NCBI GenBank assembly: GCA_012295275.1
Contig: CM022679.1
Coordinates: 28,596,664-28,660,663, forward strand
Reading direction: 5' to 3'
DNA: 64,000 nt
Source: Chrysomallon squamiferum
Lineage: Eukaryota > Mollusca > Gastropoda > Neomphalida > Peltospiridae
The notes under the pieces are model-generated. The model saw nothing but the letters and a program-made list of their open reading frames with translations. It ran no database searches and was not told the origin of the DNA. Position 1 is the stretch's first letter. The number at the start of each line of letters is the position of its first letter. This document shows positions 14,138-25,727 of the stretch, in pieces. The position numbers and the translations under genes were made by a program.

Positions 14138-14708
14138 ACACAGAGACACACACACACACACAGACACCCACACACCTCGCAAAGTATTTGTATAACAAAG
14201 AAAAGTGTCTGACAGACTACAACTCAGAATTCTGCTTGTATAAACTTTACTGTGTGCATTGTAAACTTTCCTGCAAATAGTCAGATATACCTCCAAGTTC
14301 AAAATGTTTTTACAAATCAAGCTAACAAAATGTGAAGATGGTTAAAAAAACAAAAACAATAATAATAACAGTACAAATAATAAATAAAAATTAAAAAAGA
14401 AACAGCTAGAGATTTTAGGAAGCAAGTATAATTTTCAAAGCTAATGTTTTAGAACTAACTAAACATTTCACATATAATCCTTTAATTTTTTTTTTTTTTG
14501 GAATATAACCATATAAACTTACATATTTTTATAATGTACATTAAATGTAAATTAATTTATCTGTAAGCATCAATCTCTCTGTATTTACTAAGTTATTTTT
14601 CTTAAATCTAAGTCTTTATTTTTGTATACACACACACACATAAAATCTGATAATGCTAAAACGTATATTTGGATTCATTATTATTATTCCCTTCACAGTC
14701 TAATGAAG

Positions 14709-14770
<62 letters not shown>

Positions 14771-17256
14771 CATTATAAATAAATAACATATCTATTTGAG
14801 ATGTGTTTGTCAAACAAAATAATGAAAAGCATAATGATGAGTATTTGCTATAGAAGGTAATGTCTTTATAACTGAAATGAAATTACCATCATCATTGTCA
14901 TTAGCAATATTGTTATTATTATTATTATTATTATTATCATTATTATCTTCATCATCATCTTCATCATTATTATTATTGTTATTATTATTACTGCATATAG
15001 TTTAATCTGTAGTTTCAAAACCAAAACACCACTGTCCACTACCAACATGATAATGATAAAAACTGGTCTGGGCTTGTATGTAGTTTGTTTTCTTCATTTG
15101 CATTGTCCAGACATCTACCTAGTCATGAAGTCTAAAAAGTGTATATGGATGATGTTGCCCCTTTTTGTTTTAATTTATAGTAGTGCTAAGTTTTGTTAAA
15201 TTTAATTTTACAGCTGTTAAAGATACATATCCAATATATTTATGTATTCATGAATAAAGCAATTTTTTCTCCTGATTGTATGATTATTATTATTTTTATT
15301 GTTATTATTACTACTATTACTACTACTACTACTACTCTATTACTACTGCTATTACTAGTACTACTGTTATTATTGTCATGATTGGTATTAATATTATTAG
15401 TAAAGAAGTTGATTCAAAAAGTTACTTGAAGATATGAATGACTTGAACAAATTTCAAGAAGGAAACTGATAGCACTCACAGGACTTCAACCTTCCCATGA
15501 ACGGAAAATAAATAAACTAGATTGATCAATGAACGAATTAATACAACAACTAGTGACATCAAAAATAATAAACAAACAAATAAATAAATAAACAGAATTA
15601 AAAAAATAAAAATAAATAAAGCACCAATTCATATATTTTCATAGAACTTTGCACTTACTTTGTGAGTCAAACTGTTTTCTGTTTTTATTTATTTACTTAC
15701 TTACTTACTATTATTTATTCTTTATGTTTTTTTTGGGGGGGTTGGCCTTTTTCTTTTCAAATGCAAGATATTTTTGGTGTCATTCTTACCATTGAAGATT
15801 TTTTTAAATGATTAATTATAATCATTAAAATATTCAAAAATGCTTGAGAAACCAATAAAATCATCATGAGAAAGAAATAAACAACAACAACAACAAATAA
15901 ATAAATAAAAATAAAGAATAAAATTAACTATTTAGAGAGAAAAAGGAGAGAAAAAAGAGGAGGTGTAAAACGTGTTCTCACCTAGAGGGCTGATATTTAA
16001 TGGCCGAGTCTTCAAGCCATTTTTGATAACTTTGCTGACCACCTGGCGGTCAGACCGGAAAGTCAGAAAACAAAACTGTTCACTGAGCTCCCGAGTGTGT
16101 CGGCCATCTTCTTTCAGTTCCTGACGCTTCTTCCTGAAGTAAACACAGTTCCACGTGACAAAACCAGGTTCATTTTCTATCTTAAAACATTATACATCAA
16201 ACACAAACATGTATACACATACATCCACACATACACTTTACATACAGAGAAACATACATACATTTTTAACACATATATGGACAGACTTACAGACACATAT
16301 GCACATACACACATACATACATATACAATACACATCCAAAAACATTAGACACAGAGACAGACATACATACCAACCAAAAAATATACATACATATGTACAC
16401 AAACTGAAAAATGCAAATGCATACACACTCTTTTCCTACAAAAAATATATCATATAGCTATCTGGACATAAGCTGCTGACAGACAGGAAGTATCACTGGG
16501 TAGCAGTCCACACATTTCTCACCTGTAGCTACTTTCCAGTTCTGGATTGTCCACTATCTGCACTGAGGTGACCTCCCACTGACCCTTGTAGGTGTGGTCA
16601 AGATAGGACTGGTCAATGACCTGCAGAATGTCCACAGCATCTCTGCTAGTGATGCTGACATTTCTTAAGTTATCTGCAAACATCAATAATAACAGTAATA
16701 ATAATTTTAATACATATTAATAAAATAGATGCAACAATATGTTAAAAACAACAACAAGAACAATAATAATGTTTTAATAAATTGTATAATCAGAGGCATA
16801 CACTGATATATACACTTTTGATGTGCACTGCGACTGAAATAACACATCACACATTTGTCTGTGAATTACAATCAGCAGTATCTGTTTTGTCTGTGTTCAT
16901 CTTTCCAACAAGAAACAGTCAATATTTATATATCAGTAAACATTTGTGAACCTCACATCAGTTCTGTTTTTATGTATTCATATTTTACCCAAACATTCAA
17001 ATGAGTGTGTACATGCAGTGTTTTCTAGTCCATGTGTGTTTACATTAGCATGAGTGAATATTGATCATTTTACCACTGACTTCATATTATGCATAAAAAT
17101 CATCTGTGCCAGAAAATTTTTGTATTTTTGTTGGTGGTTTTTTGTTTTGTAATTTATCGTGTAAAACTCACCTTTAGAAACTTTTTTCTTGATTTTTGGA
17201 ATGTTAAAATTCAGCTGTGTTGTTGCACTGGCATCATACATGTTTATGTCAGCATT
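1..17256 (-). CDS. TASOR: TASOR-like (DUF3715) giant protein, 3'-partial
   Basis: Nine coding exons join in phase: 17172-17256, 16523-16673, 15982-16133, 12088-12188, 11551-11691, 8704-11015, 7738-8020, 4800-7568 and 1-4503 (runs off the window). They give 10,497 nt, 3,499 codons, with no stop. The first five exons and the start of the sixth read as the DUF3715 pseudo-PARP domain of TASOR, TASOR2 and TEX15. Motifs seen are LNFNIPKIKKK, SYLDHTYKG, SYRKKRQELKEDGR, KSGVYICRHPD, EPTPNFDSHIS, IYLFEYTDE and PRHCLPYALV, in family order. In vertebrates TASOR is the scaffold of the HUSH complex (with MPP8 and periphilin), which deposits H3K9me3 on retroelements and intronless transgenes; that role here is inference. 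The rest is low-complexity, acidic and Ser/Thr/Gln-rich with four tandem repeat families, and is already longer than human TASOR or TASOR2. The start codon is uncertain (Met 6 of the first listed exon, or a further upstream exon), and the 3' end is missing. Confidence 0.8.
1429..1735 (-). repeat. 30-bp coding tandem repeat (10 aa), about 10 copies
   Basis: The consensus is ESHQKTSVST, with small variation at the ninth residue (Ser/Cys). Units are nearly identical at the DNA level, which suggests recent expansion or homogenisation. Confidence 0.9.
2640..4345 (-). repeat. 54-bp coding tandem repeat (18 aa), about 30 copies
   Basis: The consensus on the coding strand is DDSISKQSFGDTQSIPGL. All units keep frame. 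The core SKQSFGDTQS is conserved, while the four residues after DTQS vary (IPGL, KQGL, KSWF, NKDL). Every unit carries a Thr-Gln dipeptide. Confidence 0.9.
4800..7568 (-). CDS. TASOR: TASOR-like giant exon 2 with two tandem repeat blocks
   Basis: 923 codons, phase 0 at both ends. The acceptor CTTTTCAG places the first codon at Asn (NVKSCISAELRNVSLPLLEK); the open frame upstream of it is intronic. The middle consists of a 13-residue repeat (about 6370-6890) and a 15-residue repeat (about 5830-6170). The C-terminal part (KRRSSAQRLQSVTGITKTRK) is basic and may be a nuclear localisation or nucleic-acid-binding patch. The donor is GTGAGT. Confidence 0.8.
5830..6170 (-). repeat. 45-bp coding tandem repeat (15 aa), about 7 copies
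   Basis: The consensus is DENDSSNDFKQSLVI. Units alternate between a SLVI and an NKMI/NKVI ending for most of the block, so the true unit may be a 30-residue (90-bp) dimer. Confidence 0.9.
6365..6895 (-). repeat. 39-bp coding tandem repeat (13 aa), about 13 copies
   Basis: The consensus is SSIEEAKITEDTQ. The invariant features are SxxEE and a Thr-Gln (sometimes Ile-Gln or Thr-Pro) at the end. The motif shares the DTQS core with the 18-residue repeat in the next exon. Confidence 0.9.
7738..8020 (-). CDS. TASOR: TASOR-like exon 7
   Basis: Phase-2 entry (ATTACAG acceptor) and phase-0 exit (GTG followed by GTGAGT). It encodes 94 full codons beginning YKAESTERKLEMGDMSPDLG and ending CVEDSREV. 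No recognised domain; Ser/Glu/Asp-rich like its neighbours. Confidence 0.7.
8704..11015 (-). CDS. TASOR: TASOR-like giant exon 1 (end of DUF3715, polyQ, RS-like tail)
   Basis: 770 codons plus two bases. It starts IYLFEYTDEALPSDRPRHC-LPYALVDLKK, the last strands of the pseudo-PARP domain, behind a TTTTAAG acceptor. The remainder looks disordered: a proline-rich patch (PHFIFPRPPIPGMPM), two polyglutamine runs (near 10400 and 9425), a predicted amphipathic segment VQDLLSKLQAMGNIQDILQK, a hexaserine patch and an Arg-Ser-rich end (SRSRRSFSPRSSRSEAS). A 'VDMR' motif occurs three times. It ends in phase 2 at donor GTGAAC. Confidence 0.8.
11551..11691 (-). CDS. TASOR: TASOR-like exon: DUF3715 part 4
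   Basis: 47 codons in phase 0 at both ends. It begins VTLGRCKAMP and includes KVEPTPNFDSHIS, equivalent to the family's '..P.P.FDCH' motif (here Ser replaces the usual Cys). It ends TTQILRSQ just before the IYLFEY strand encoded by the next exon. Confidence 0.8.
12088..12188 (-). CDS. TASOR: TASOR-like exon: DUF3715 part 3
   Basis: Phase-1 entry and phase-0 exit. It encodes GDGKSGVYICRHPDVQLRVA and EAKTCICVFK. The GVYICRHPD stretch occupies the position of the family's 'GVYLS...DLL' segment, and the CICVFK strand that of its 'IIIFKV' strand. It lies at the 3' end of a 3.8-kb intron that hosts a nested plus-strand gene. Confidence 0.8.
13180..13341 (+). other. Possible 5' non-coding exon of the nested Cys-rich gene
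   Basis: A non-repetitive island ends in a consensus donor (GTGAGT at 13342), 406 bp upstream of the acceptor before the cysteine-rich ORF. The exon start is not defined by the sequence. This is inference from splice signals alone. Confidence 0.3.
13787..14068 (+). CDS. Nested cysteine-rich protein, MDFI/MDFIC C-terminus-like
   Basis: 93 codons. The ATG sits in a good Kozak-type context (CACAATGG) 39 bp after a splice acceptor (TTTTCAG ending at 13747). The N-terminal half has Cys-rich repeats (CDNCC three times) followed by LTCMLCCGMCFSS. The pattern 'CC-x-SS ... C-x-x-CCG-x-CF-x-S' resembles the end of the MyoD family inhibitor domain (MDFI, MDFIC), which binds transcription factors and, in vertebrates, Piezo channels. 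The C-terminal 40 residues are not recognised. It lies antisense inside a TASOR-like intron and is much shorter than vertebrate MDFI. It could be a small paralogue, a partial gene or another Cys-rich protein such as a metallothionein-like one. Confidence 0.55.
   Translation: MADCDCAGCDNCCDCDNCCDCDNCCDSSDKPLTCMLCCGMCFSSTGVSAAEDVDAACSKQKLKDGPAGVIKETDILPVLQQPSPTHNPITPST
15982..16133 (-). CDS. TASOR: TASOR-like exon: DUF3715 part 2
   Basis: Phase-2 entry and phase-1 exit, with a consensus CTTCAG acceptor and GTGAGA donor. It encodes KKRQELKEDGRHTRELSEQF followed by CFLTFRS and VVSKVIKNGLKTR. The charged 'RKKRQELKEDGR' helix followed by a hydrophobic FCFLTF strand and a 'NGL' turn is the most diagnostic part of the DUF3715 family. 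Confidence 0.85.
16523..16673 (-). CDS. TASOR: TASOR-like exon: DUF3715 part 1
   Basis: Phase-1 entry and phase-2 exit, TTTGCAG acceptor and GTGAGA donor. It encodes 49 full codons containing ILQVIDQSYLDHTYKGQWEV and VQIVDNPELESSY. The SYLD and VDNPEL elements are typical of the start of the pseudo-PARP domain in TASOR family members. Confidence 0.8.
17172..17256 (-). CDS. TASOR: TASOR-like exon: N-terminal edge of DUF3715
   Basis: Acceptor TTTCAG precedes the exon and donor GTGAGT follows it. Reading N-A-D-I-N-M onward gives 28 codons plus one base. The motif LNFNIPKIKKKVSK matches the basic stretch that precedes the pseudo-PARP fold in TASOR proteins. A Met at codon 6 (MYDASATT) may be the start. 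An out-of-frame ATG at the second base of the exon would make a three-codon upstream ORF (ATG CTG ACA TAA). Confidence 0.75.
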
Positions 17257-17874
17257 CTGAAACACAAAATTATGAAAATATACTTTCACAACACTAACTA
17301 ATTAACAGTTTCAAATAATAAATAAATAAATAAATAAATATATAAAATTAAAAAATTAAAAATTAAAATGTGGGTTGTCTTGAATGCTGATTTCTGTGTA
17401 TCCTTCTTTTCTATGGGCCAATTTCTCTGTACTGTGATATTGTATTTTGTTTCTTGTTCCATAAATGACGTGACATGTGCTGTGCTGTATGTATTTATGT
17501 ATATGTGCATATGAAGCAAACTAATAAGTTCTGCATCCTAATGTACTGAAATAATTTTGAAATTCTTAATCATTTTATATCACTGATTCTTAACTTGATA
17601 TACATCAATATATTTCAGTACTCTGTAACTATTTATAGAGTGACTGAAAACTGGAATAATTCATGTGTGCATTTTTTACAACACATGTATCAGATAGGTA
17701 CCATTGCTGTACACTGTGGTTGTAGATATCCATCAAAGTACTGCATGGGCTAAAATGTCATAGGATATATAGCGAGATTAATCTTTATCTATTTATGATA
17801 TATTAAGAGTTGAAATATAATTTAATAAATTTTCACGTCACTAGATTTGATCCTTTATACAAAATGTTAATTAG

Positions 17875-17916
<42 letters not shown>

Positions 17917-18960
17917 TATATATCATGGTTTATTTTCATACATGTTAAAGTAACACAGGTTACTAAGAGACTTGTTAAAACAGGCTGTTGCTGGGTGTCT
18001 AGCAACCATCTCTAGTACAACCAGTCCAGGATCAATCACATTTAATACATGATATCTACTATGCTATTTCCCATTCCAGTGGGTTTTCTCATCAAGTGCT
18101 TATGGGAGTGCTTTTCATTTTTAAAAACAAAATGTCCTATACATGATACAAATTAGCCAAGTTTTTGTTTTGAAATATCTGGAATGTAAAAATTAAAATG
18201 TTAGCGGGTAAAGCAGTTTTAGAGTCAGCCATTTAGCTGAACTAAATGTATTTTATTTGTAGCTGCACTTAATGACTTCATAATAAACAGCATCTATGTT
18301 ATTCAAATGTTTTATTTCTTGCTAAAATAAACCTTAGATCATTATGTGTTTTATATCTGTGCTTTTTGAAATACTTTCAGTAACAGTTTCATTTGTTTAT
18401 TCCACTACCCCTACTGTTTTTTATACACAGTTCACAGATATCCTTAACACCACATTACATTAATATATTAATCTCCTGAAAGTATTTTGTTGTTTCTAGC
18501 CATGTGTATATACATACATATATATATATATCTTTACATGTGTATGTGTGTGTGTGTGTGTGTGTGTTCAAGGAACTGACTAGGGAAACATTCCTGTGTA
18601 TTGTTTGACAGTTGTCTAGAGAAATGATTGTACACCAGCATTTCCACAAATGCATTCATGCAGACACTCACACAGATATCTATACCTATTCACATAAATC
18701 CTTTATTGACACAGAATGTGTAAAATATTCCTATCTCCTAATCTGTACAGACCACATTACAACACACATTACACACACAATGTTTTTTTTTTCAAATCTG
18801 CTCTGTAGAAGGATTATCTTTTTAAAAAATTAAAATTAAAAAAAAAGGAAGAAAGAAACTATTTAATATTAACCAGACATGACTGAAAAAATGCGAAAAT
18901 GTGTTTATTATTATATATATATATATATTTTTTATTTATTTATCATCATTATCATCACTG

Positions 18961-19022
<62 letters not shown>

Positions 19023-20586
19023 TTATTACTATTATTATAATGTTTATTTTATTAGTTTAATATTTTCAGCATGAACTGCCAACCGCCAAGCTGTGTGAAC
19101 ACATTTTATAACAACCAAACTAACAAGAACAACAACATTAGCAACAGTAATAGTAATAAAATAAATAACAGTAATAAATAAATAAATAAATAAATAAATA
19201 AATATATTCCATTTGGCTTTCTGGAATACAAACAAATAACAACAAAAAACAAAACAAAACAAACAACTAAAATAAAATAAAATGAAAAACAAAAATTATC
19301 AACGAATTAAAAAAATAAAAATATATTAAAAAAAATTATATATGTATTAATTACAATGAAAATTGTTATTGATAAATCTCTAGTACTGCTAACAATACAA
19401 CACTCCCATCAATGTACACAACTGTAATGTTGTTATATACAATCAATGACAATTAATCTGTTTTTTGCTAAACTGATAGCAATGATAAAAATATTAACAA
19501 CCACAGTTAAAGATGAGTGATTCTGTTAACAGCAAGGCATGTTCTGTATGCATCTTGCTACAGAGAGTCTTTGATTAACAAGTTGTATAGGGCTGTTTGG
19601 ATTGTGAAAATGCCCATGGTGGTGCCATCAAGGACTGATTCTGTTTACAACCAAGTTACAACCTACCTCCACAGAAAACCAGTGCTGAAAGATTTTCTAT
19701 TTTGAGATTAGTTTTAACTGTTGAACTTTAGTTCAAATGTCTCAGAAAAACACACATCATTCAAATTAGCTAGTGTAAGACTTCTTTGGAAACTTAACAA
19801 CCTGTGCTACACACACACAAAAAAATGTTACTGTTCATCAGTTTGCAAAACATCTGTTCTCTTTGTCCACCACTTCCTACCAGTCAGTATTTTAATACTT
19901 GTTATTCAAGTAACTATTGAACTCTGTGAACTACTGTTAGGAATTATTTTACACTGGTCAATTTAATAACACACTGAATAATTATACTATGGAAATGATG
20001 ACGTCTTTTTATTTTTGATGGTTGTCTCCGACAGGAATCTGTATTAGTAGAATAGACCAGAGAGTGTTTTCCCCATAATTTTCCCCATGATATAACCCAA
20101 TTATGAAGAGCTGGACTATTTTCTCCCAGCTTTGACAAAGTGCTCTGTATGAGTGACGGCACTGTTTTGACGTATCATCTTACTGAGCTGATTCAATCTT
20201 TTATCTTGATAAAACTTTCTTGGTGCAAATCATTGAGGCAAACAAGTGTACATTACATGTATGACAAAAGTAACTGATATCACCAGCATATACTTAGATA
20301 TAGACAGGTATGTAGATACACATATATCTGTGCATAAGCCAGTGTACAACAATCTGTGTCAGTCAGTCAGTGAGAAGTGGCAGTAGTTTAATCTGAACCA
20401 CTGTTCACACAAGAAAAATACTGAATTTCATTCTTTCACATGAATCTCTCTGTGTGATAAAAAATATGGTATAAAGATTTAAAACAAAGCTGGATTGAAG
20501 TTGTTTTGCACAAATTACTAAAACTAGACAGCATGGTTACTCAAATATATGCATGAATACATTTATACAAGTTAGAGGTGGTTGAC

Positions 20587-20630
20587 CTGCATTTTGGGGC
20601 CCAGATGCTTCAGATGTTTATGGGGTCCCT
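20587..20630 (-). other. Candidate initiating exon of the TASOR-like gene
   Basis: On the minus strand a TATTGCAG acceptor is followed by 44 bp ending ATG CAG, then the donor GTCAAC. Joining ATG CAG to the first recognised exon keeps its frame (M-Q-N-A-D-I-N-M). The acceptor tract is weak and no conservation can be seen, so this is only a candidate. Confidence 0.25.
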
Positions 20631-23600
20631 CTGCAATAAGCAAAGGAGTCAGGCTAACCAGTTTCTTCTTCAGTGGCCTGATTGATGACAGATCATGACC
20701 AATTTTCTTTTTCAAATTTAACCATGGCACTTCTCTGATTTGGATTAAAATGTTGAAACAATGCAGACTAAAGTTATTTCTGGGATCCCTCAGGGATTAA
20801 GGGCCTTGAAGCTTAAGCTTCGTTAATTTCATAACAAATCTGCTCCTCCAAGTTAGAAAGTTTTGTGAGTGCAATAAAACAGAAAATGAGAAAAACAACG
20901 TAAACTTTTTTGACAAAATTATAAATTTTATTTCAGAAACTGTTTTTTAAATATATTTTTTATTCCAATTTTTACCTCTTTGTGATACATCTTAATGAAA
21001 TGGAGAGAGATAAAATGGCAGTGCTACAACACATGTATTTTCTTTTAACAGGATAAATCAGTAATGTGTGAAATCTAACACCTAGGAGTTTTATTGTTTG
21101 GTTCCTGTATACGTTCAATATAAATATCAGTTTCCTTTGTAGTAATTCAGTACATGTGACAACAGATGTCTGCAGGAATTAGAACGTGAAACAGTAGAAT
21201 TGATAAATAGAAAGCTTTTGTTATACTGAGTGATGTGTCATTACAAAACAATTACCAGTTGTTCTTTTCACACTTTGTAGTAGAAATGGTCTCAGAATAA
21301 TCAAGGATGATCAAAAATACAAAACAATAATAATAATAATAATAAAAAGTAAAATAGTCTTTTAAATTTAAACATTCTAGTCTGTTCAGTTTTTTTTAAA
21401 GTTTTATTCTGTACTTTCTTATGTTATCAATAACAATTTCTAATTATTCTTTTCAGGTTTTGGAGCAGAAGTCAAATAAAAACAATGCTAGGATTATTAA
21501 AAAAAAAAATAAAAAAAAAAATGAAATAATAATATTTAAAAAATCTATCAAGCTGTTATCAGTCATTACTACTAATACTAGCTAAGTAAATGGTTTTGGA
21601 GTTGTTTTTTTTTAATTTTATTTTATGGCTGCCTTCAAACGTGATATCTGTTTACTAATACTAGACTCACAGCTGCTGAAACATGTATGTGAGTTGAAAC
21701 TGTTCTATTTACTGGCAACAGCTTGCTAAATTGTTAACTCGTTACAACACACTAATAAATTAAGATAAAAATTTTAACAAATTTAGAATTAATTTTTTTT
21801 TCCCCTTACAGTTTCTTTTATAAAAATTATAAATAAATAGTACAACAAAAACAGCTATTAAAATTAAATGATCTAAATTGAATTCTAATTTTGTGGTAAC
21901 TGTAGATAATTTTTTTATTCTATCAAATTACCAAATATGAAATCAATTCAGACTGATCACATTAAACTCTTTAGATATAATTTAGAAACTGTAAAATTAA
22001 ATGCAAAACACAACAATAATAACAACAAGAACAATTAATAATAATAATGATGATGATGATGATGATGATAATATTAATGATGATAATAATAATTAAAATA
22101 ATCAGGTAAGAACAGTTCTGGATGAGGAGGTTGATTGTTTACCCATTATTTGTTTTATTTTTGTTAAAAACAAATGCAAAATGTTTTAAGAATGTTTTCA
22201 AGAAAATGCAGATATACTTAGCAATGCAGGGTTTATTTATTCCCAAAACCCATCTCCTCACATACAAATAATACACAACACTGTATCTATCACTACATAT
22301 CAGTCCCCCCACCCTAAAATTTTATTTCAGTCAAGTGATTAAGTAGTTGAATGGCAGGAATCCTTCATCCATTTGTGACAATAATTAAAAAAAAAAAAAA
22401 ATTAACTTGTTAATTAAAAGGTTTTTTCATTAAGATATTTTACTGTCAATGATTATTAAATGCTGTGATAAAGAGAACATTTCAATGTAAATGAAGCAAA
22501 AATAACAGTAAGCTAATTTAAGTATCCTTCAGAGGATCACTTGCCTGTGCTCTGCTTCAGCATAAAACAGAGACTAGATATGAAGTCACTGAGTTAGAGG
22601 GATCAAGCTAAGATCCTTCTGGGATATGTGTTAAACTGATGGTGACTTTCCTCTGTTTTGTCACCAAGTAGATGCTCTTGCATTTCTTCCTACAGATCAT
22701 GTCACATGAATTCTCTTAGATACTCAGCTCGGGATGATTAACCTGATGCAACATATGTAAGAGGTCCATGTACAATGAGCACAAACAAATGGTTTAAGAA
22801 TCAACTTTCACTATATTGTCACTCTGCTCTCAACCGTGTGATGGAACATGCATTATGTTATCTTCTAACCTCAGCCACATACAAATGTAAGAAGTATGGA
22901 ACAACAAATTCCAAGGTTATGTTCACTGCTCAAGTTACAGTCTGAGTGTGCTCAGGTTTGTGGCATTGTGGTTTAAGATTGGAGTGGTGCCTATTTCTGA
23001 ATTCCTTTAGAGTGTGAGCCACAATCAGACAATTGCTTAGCCACACATTTAAAAATGTATGAAACTGTGTATGTTATGAGTTATTAATTTTAAAGTTTTC
23101 AAATACTGCACTAAAGATGACATAGGTTTTCATATTTTCCCAGTTATTTCCTCTTTTGAAAAAATGTTTGGCCAAAATGTCCCAGGGTGAAACATACGAG
23201 GACTGTGGCCAAAACATCTACATTAATTGAAACCATGATGTACTGCTGGAGAAAACTTGTACAATCAGTTAGATGAATCTATATTATTTATGTGGAACCA
23301 AAAACATCAATATTGGTTTTGGCAAAAAGATGAAAACATATTACTGATGCATTTTAAAGACTTTATTGTGAAACAAGTAAAAATTAAAATTAAAAACAAA
23401 ACATTCAAAGATTAAAAAGAGCAGAAAAAAAAAGTAAAGAAATAAAAAATTGTTAGAAATACCTCTGTGCATGTGAGAGATGCAAGGTAACACTGGCAGA
23501 ATATTCACATTTTATTTATTAATTTCTAAATATATAATCAACCATTATTGGTGTTTTATTTTAGTAACAAATAAAAGAAATGTAATATGTGAATTATAAA

Positions 23601-25385
23601 AATACTCTGTTAAAATTATTTCTTAGACAAACATATATATTTTATTTTTACTTTTTTATATATATTTAATATTACAGTATTCAGTTTCAAAAATAAAATA
23701 AAAAATGGAATCAAACATTCTGAAACTGAGATTTCTTTCACTAAAAATGAAATTGAACTGTTACCGAACAAGGTTTTGAAACCTAATATAATATGATTGG
23801 TGATGATTTCCATACACCAGTTAGCAGTTTTTGACTTTTTCACAGTTAACTTTATAGTAAAACTGCTTTAAAAGATGGATGTACTCAGCACTTGTTTACC
23901 TTATGCCAGTAACATTCAGTAAAAACCTGCACCACCAACTAATGTTATGAATGAATTTTGAGTTTTGTGAACTCATTAGCTATTGCTAGCATGCAGTACT
24001 CTGTTAGCTGTCTCCACAGCATCAGTAGAAATGTGTCTGTGTCATAAATTGTATTTGAATATACTGTCAGGATAGCTGAAAAGACAACAAAGAAGTAATA
24101 AAGATGAAAACCTGGCTGTCTGACAGTTGCAAACACACAATTAGTGAGATTAATATTATAGAAGAAAATCCCACACATAACATTGTCTTCAAACAGATCA
24201 TCAGATGTGGCTTAACTACAGTTGAATACTTTAATATAAATTATGTGACGTATTTAGTCTGACCGTCTTGTCAGTTTTTTTGGTACGACTCTTCTATGAC
24301 AGTATGATAGCATTATATGCTTAATCAAGTTAAAATGACAATTCTATAATCTGTACAATATGACAGCTCTGTGACTTATGCAAAGTTAGAAAGCAGCATA
24401 TCTGTTCACTTGTTCATGATCTGTCTGGAGTTAAGTTTCAGACACTCACAAAATTAAGAACAAAGACAATCATATGAGTTTTCATTCAAATACAGTACTG
24501 ATAGTGATTTGACATGAAAGTACCTCAAGATGAAAACAGACAAGGTGACAAACAGAAGTATTCCAGCAGGAGTGTTATTTATGGCTGCACACATAGTTCA
24601 AATAATTTCATAAAACTTACTGTTCACCCTACAGGAAACATGTCAATGAGTGAGTTAAATCTATTTGACTAATTTTGTCTAAGTTTTTTAATGCAGATAT
24701 TTCCTTTCTACTGTGCTACACCCAGACAAATAAAAGTTGAAACAGTATACCTGGGTAGGCAAAGAAAATAGCATATTTAAACATTAGATTGTATCACCTT
24801 AACTCTGTCATCACTGGAGTCAGGAAAACATAAAATAGCAAATCTTTTATTCAATTCATGGCTTTAAGCTTTTTTTAGCTTTTAATTTCTTTGTAATTTT
24901 CTTTTCTTTTTTAAAATCTCTTTTCAGAATGTAAATATTACCAAAAACTGTTTTATTTTATTATTATTATTTATATATATATATATTTTTTTTTATAAAG
25001 TACCATTTTACTTAAATATTCAGAAGTTAGCTACAAGGGATGGGTGAAAACAAAATACTAATATTTGTTTTAACCTTTTGCAGATTAACAGACTTGTGTA
25101 TTAATAAAGACCCTCTGTTCCTGTTGTGGCAAATGACTGTTAAATATCAACTGCATTTTAATTATATTAGTGCATCTTAATCTAAGGGATGATTTTAACT
25201 TGTGAAATCAATTCCAATACATCAAAATATTTTAATAATAATAATAATAATAAAATGAAAGAGAAAAAAGTATATTTCACTAAATTGGGTTTGTAACCTG
25301 TACATTACCAAATTACATTACTTCTGCACACTTTGGATATGAAATAACAACTACTGGTGTACAACAATGAATGATAAACATTAAA

Positions 25386-25388
<3 letters not shown>

Positions 25389-25448
<60 letters not shown>
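25389..25448. repeat. (AAT)n microsatellite
   Basis: About 19 uninterrupted AAT units, followed by AAAT units. Confidence 0.95.
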
Positions 25449-25455
<7 letters not shown>

Positions 25456-25651
25456 AATAAAATAAAATAAGCAGGAATACTTATTATTGAATAAATGATC
25501 AAACGCAAGATAATCTATTTTTATTTTCCTTAAATATTTAACAAATATTTCAAAAGTAAACATCATTCATAAAATAATGATAATTAAGAATTTGCTCATT
25601 TTCACAATTTTCTTTGTGTAACAGAAGATAGCCGAAATCGATCGCCATTAC

Positions 25652-25727
25652 CTCGAGACTCTACACTTTCCAAAGGTTGGTCAGCAATCGAGTCTACGCG
25701 GCTTTGCGAGAATGTTTCTTTTTTATA
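25652..25727 (-). promoter_or_regulatory. Possible promoter and 5' UTR exon of the TASOR-like gene
   Basis: A CpG-containing, non-repetitive stretch stands out in AT-rich surroundings. On the minus strand a TATAAAA-type box (25721-25727) lies about 70 bp upstream of a donor (TCTCGAG followed by GTAATG, ending at 25652). No in-frame ATG is present, so it would be a non-coding first exon. Inference only. Confidence 0.3.

Larger units (their letters stand above)
12189..15981 (-). other. Large TASOR-like intron
   Basis: A 3.8-kb intron with AT-rich simple repeats: A/TAAA-rich at 12600-12970, CA at 14104-14178, TAA at 14712-14770, ATT at 14905-14995 and 15278-15400. It contains the plus-strand cysteine-rich gene at 13787-14068. 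Confidence 0.7.
17257..25651. other. No supported coding exon; probable first intron or upstream region
   Basis: This stretch is AT-rich with CA (17879-17914), GT (18545-18568) and ATT (18959-19022) microsatellites, short TAAA runs and a 58-bp AAT tract at 25389-25448. Higher-complexity islands occur at 20580-20860, 22520-23060 and 23880-24700. I could not match them to genes; they may be decayed transposons or regulatory sequence. Open frames here are short and repeat-derived. Confidence 0.5.

Noticed and set aside
22520-23060. Possible gene or transposon fragment
   Set aside because: Higher complexity than its surroundings, but no frame stays open and no motif is recognisable.
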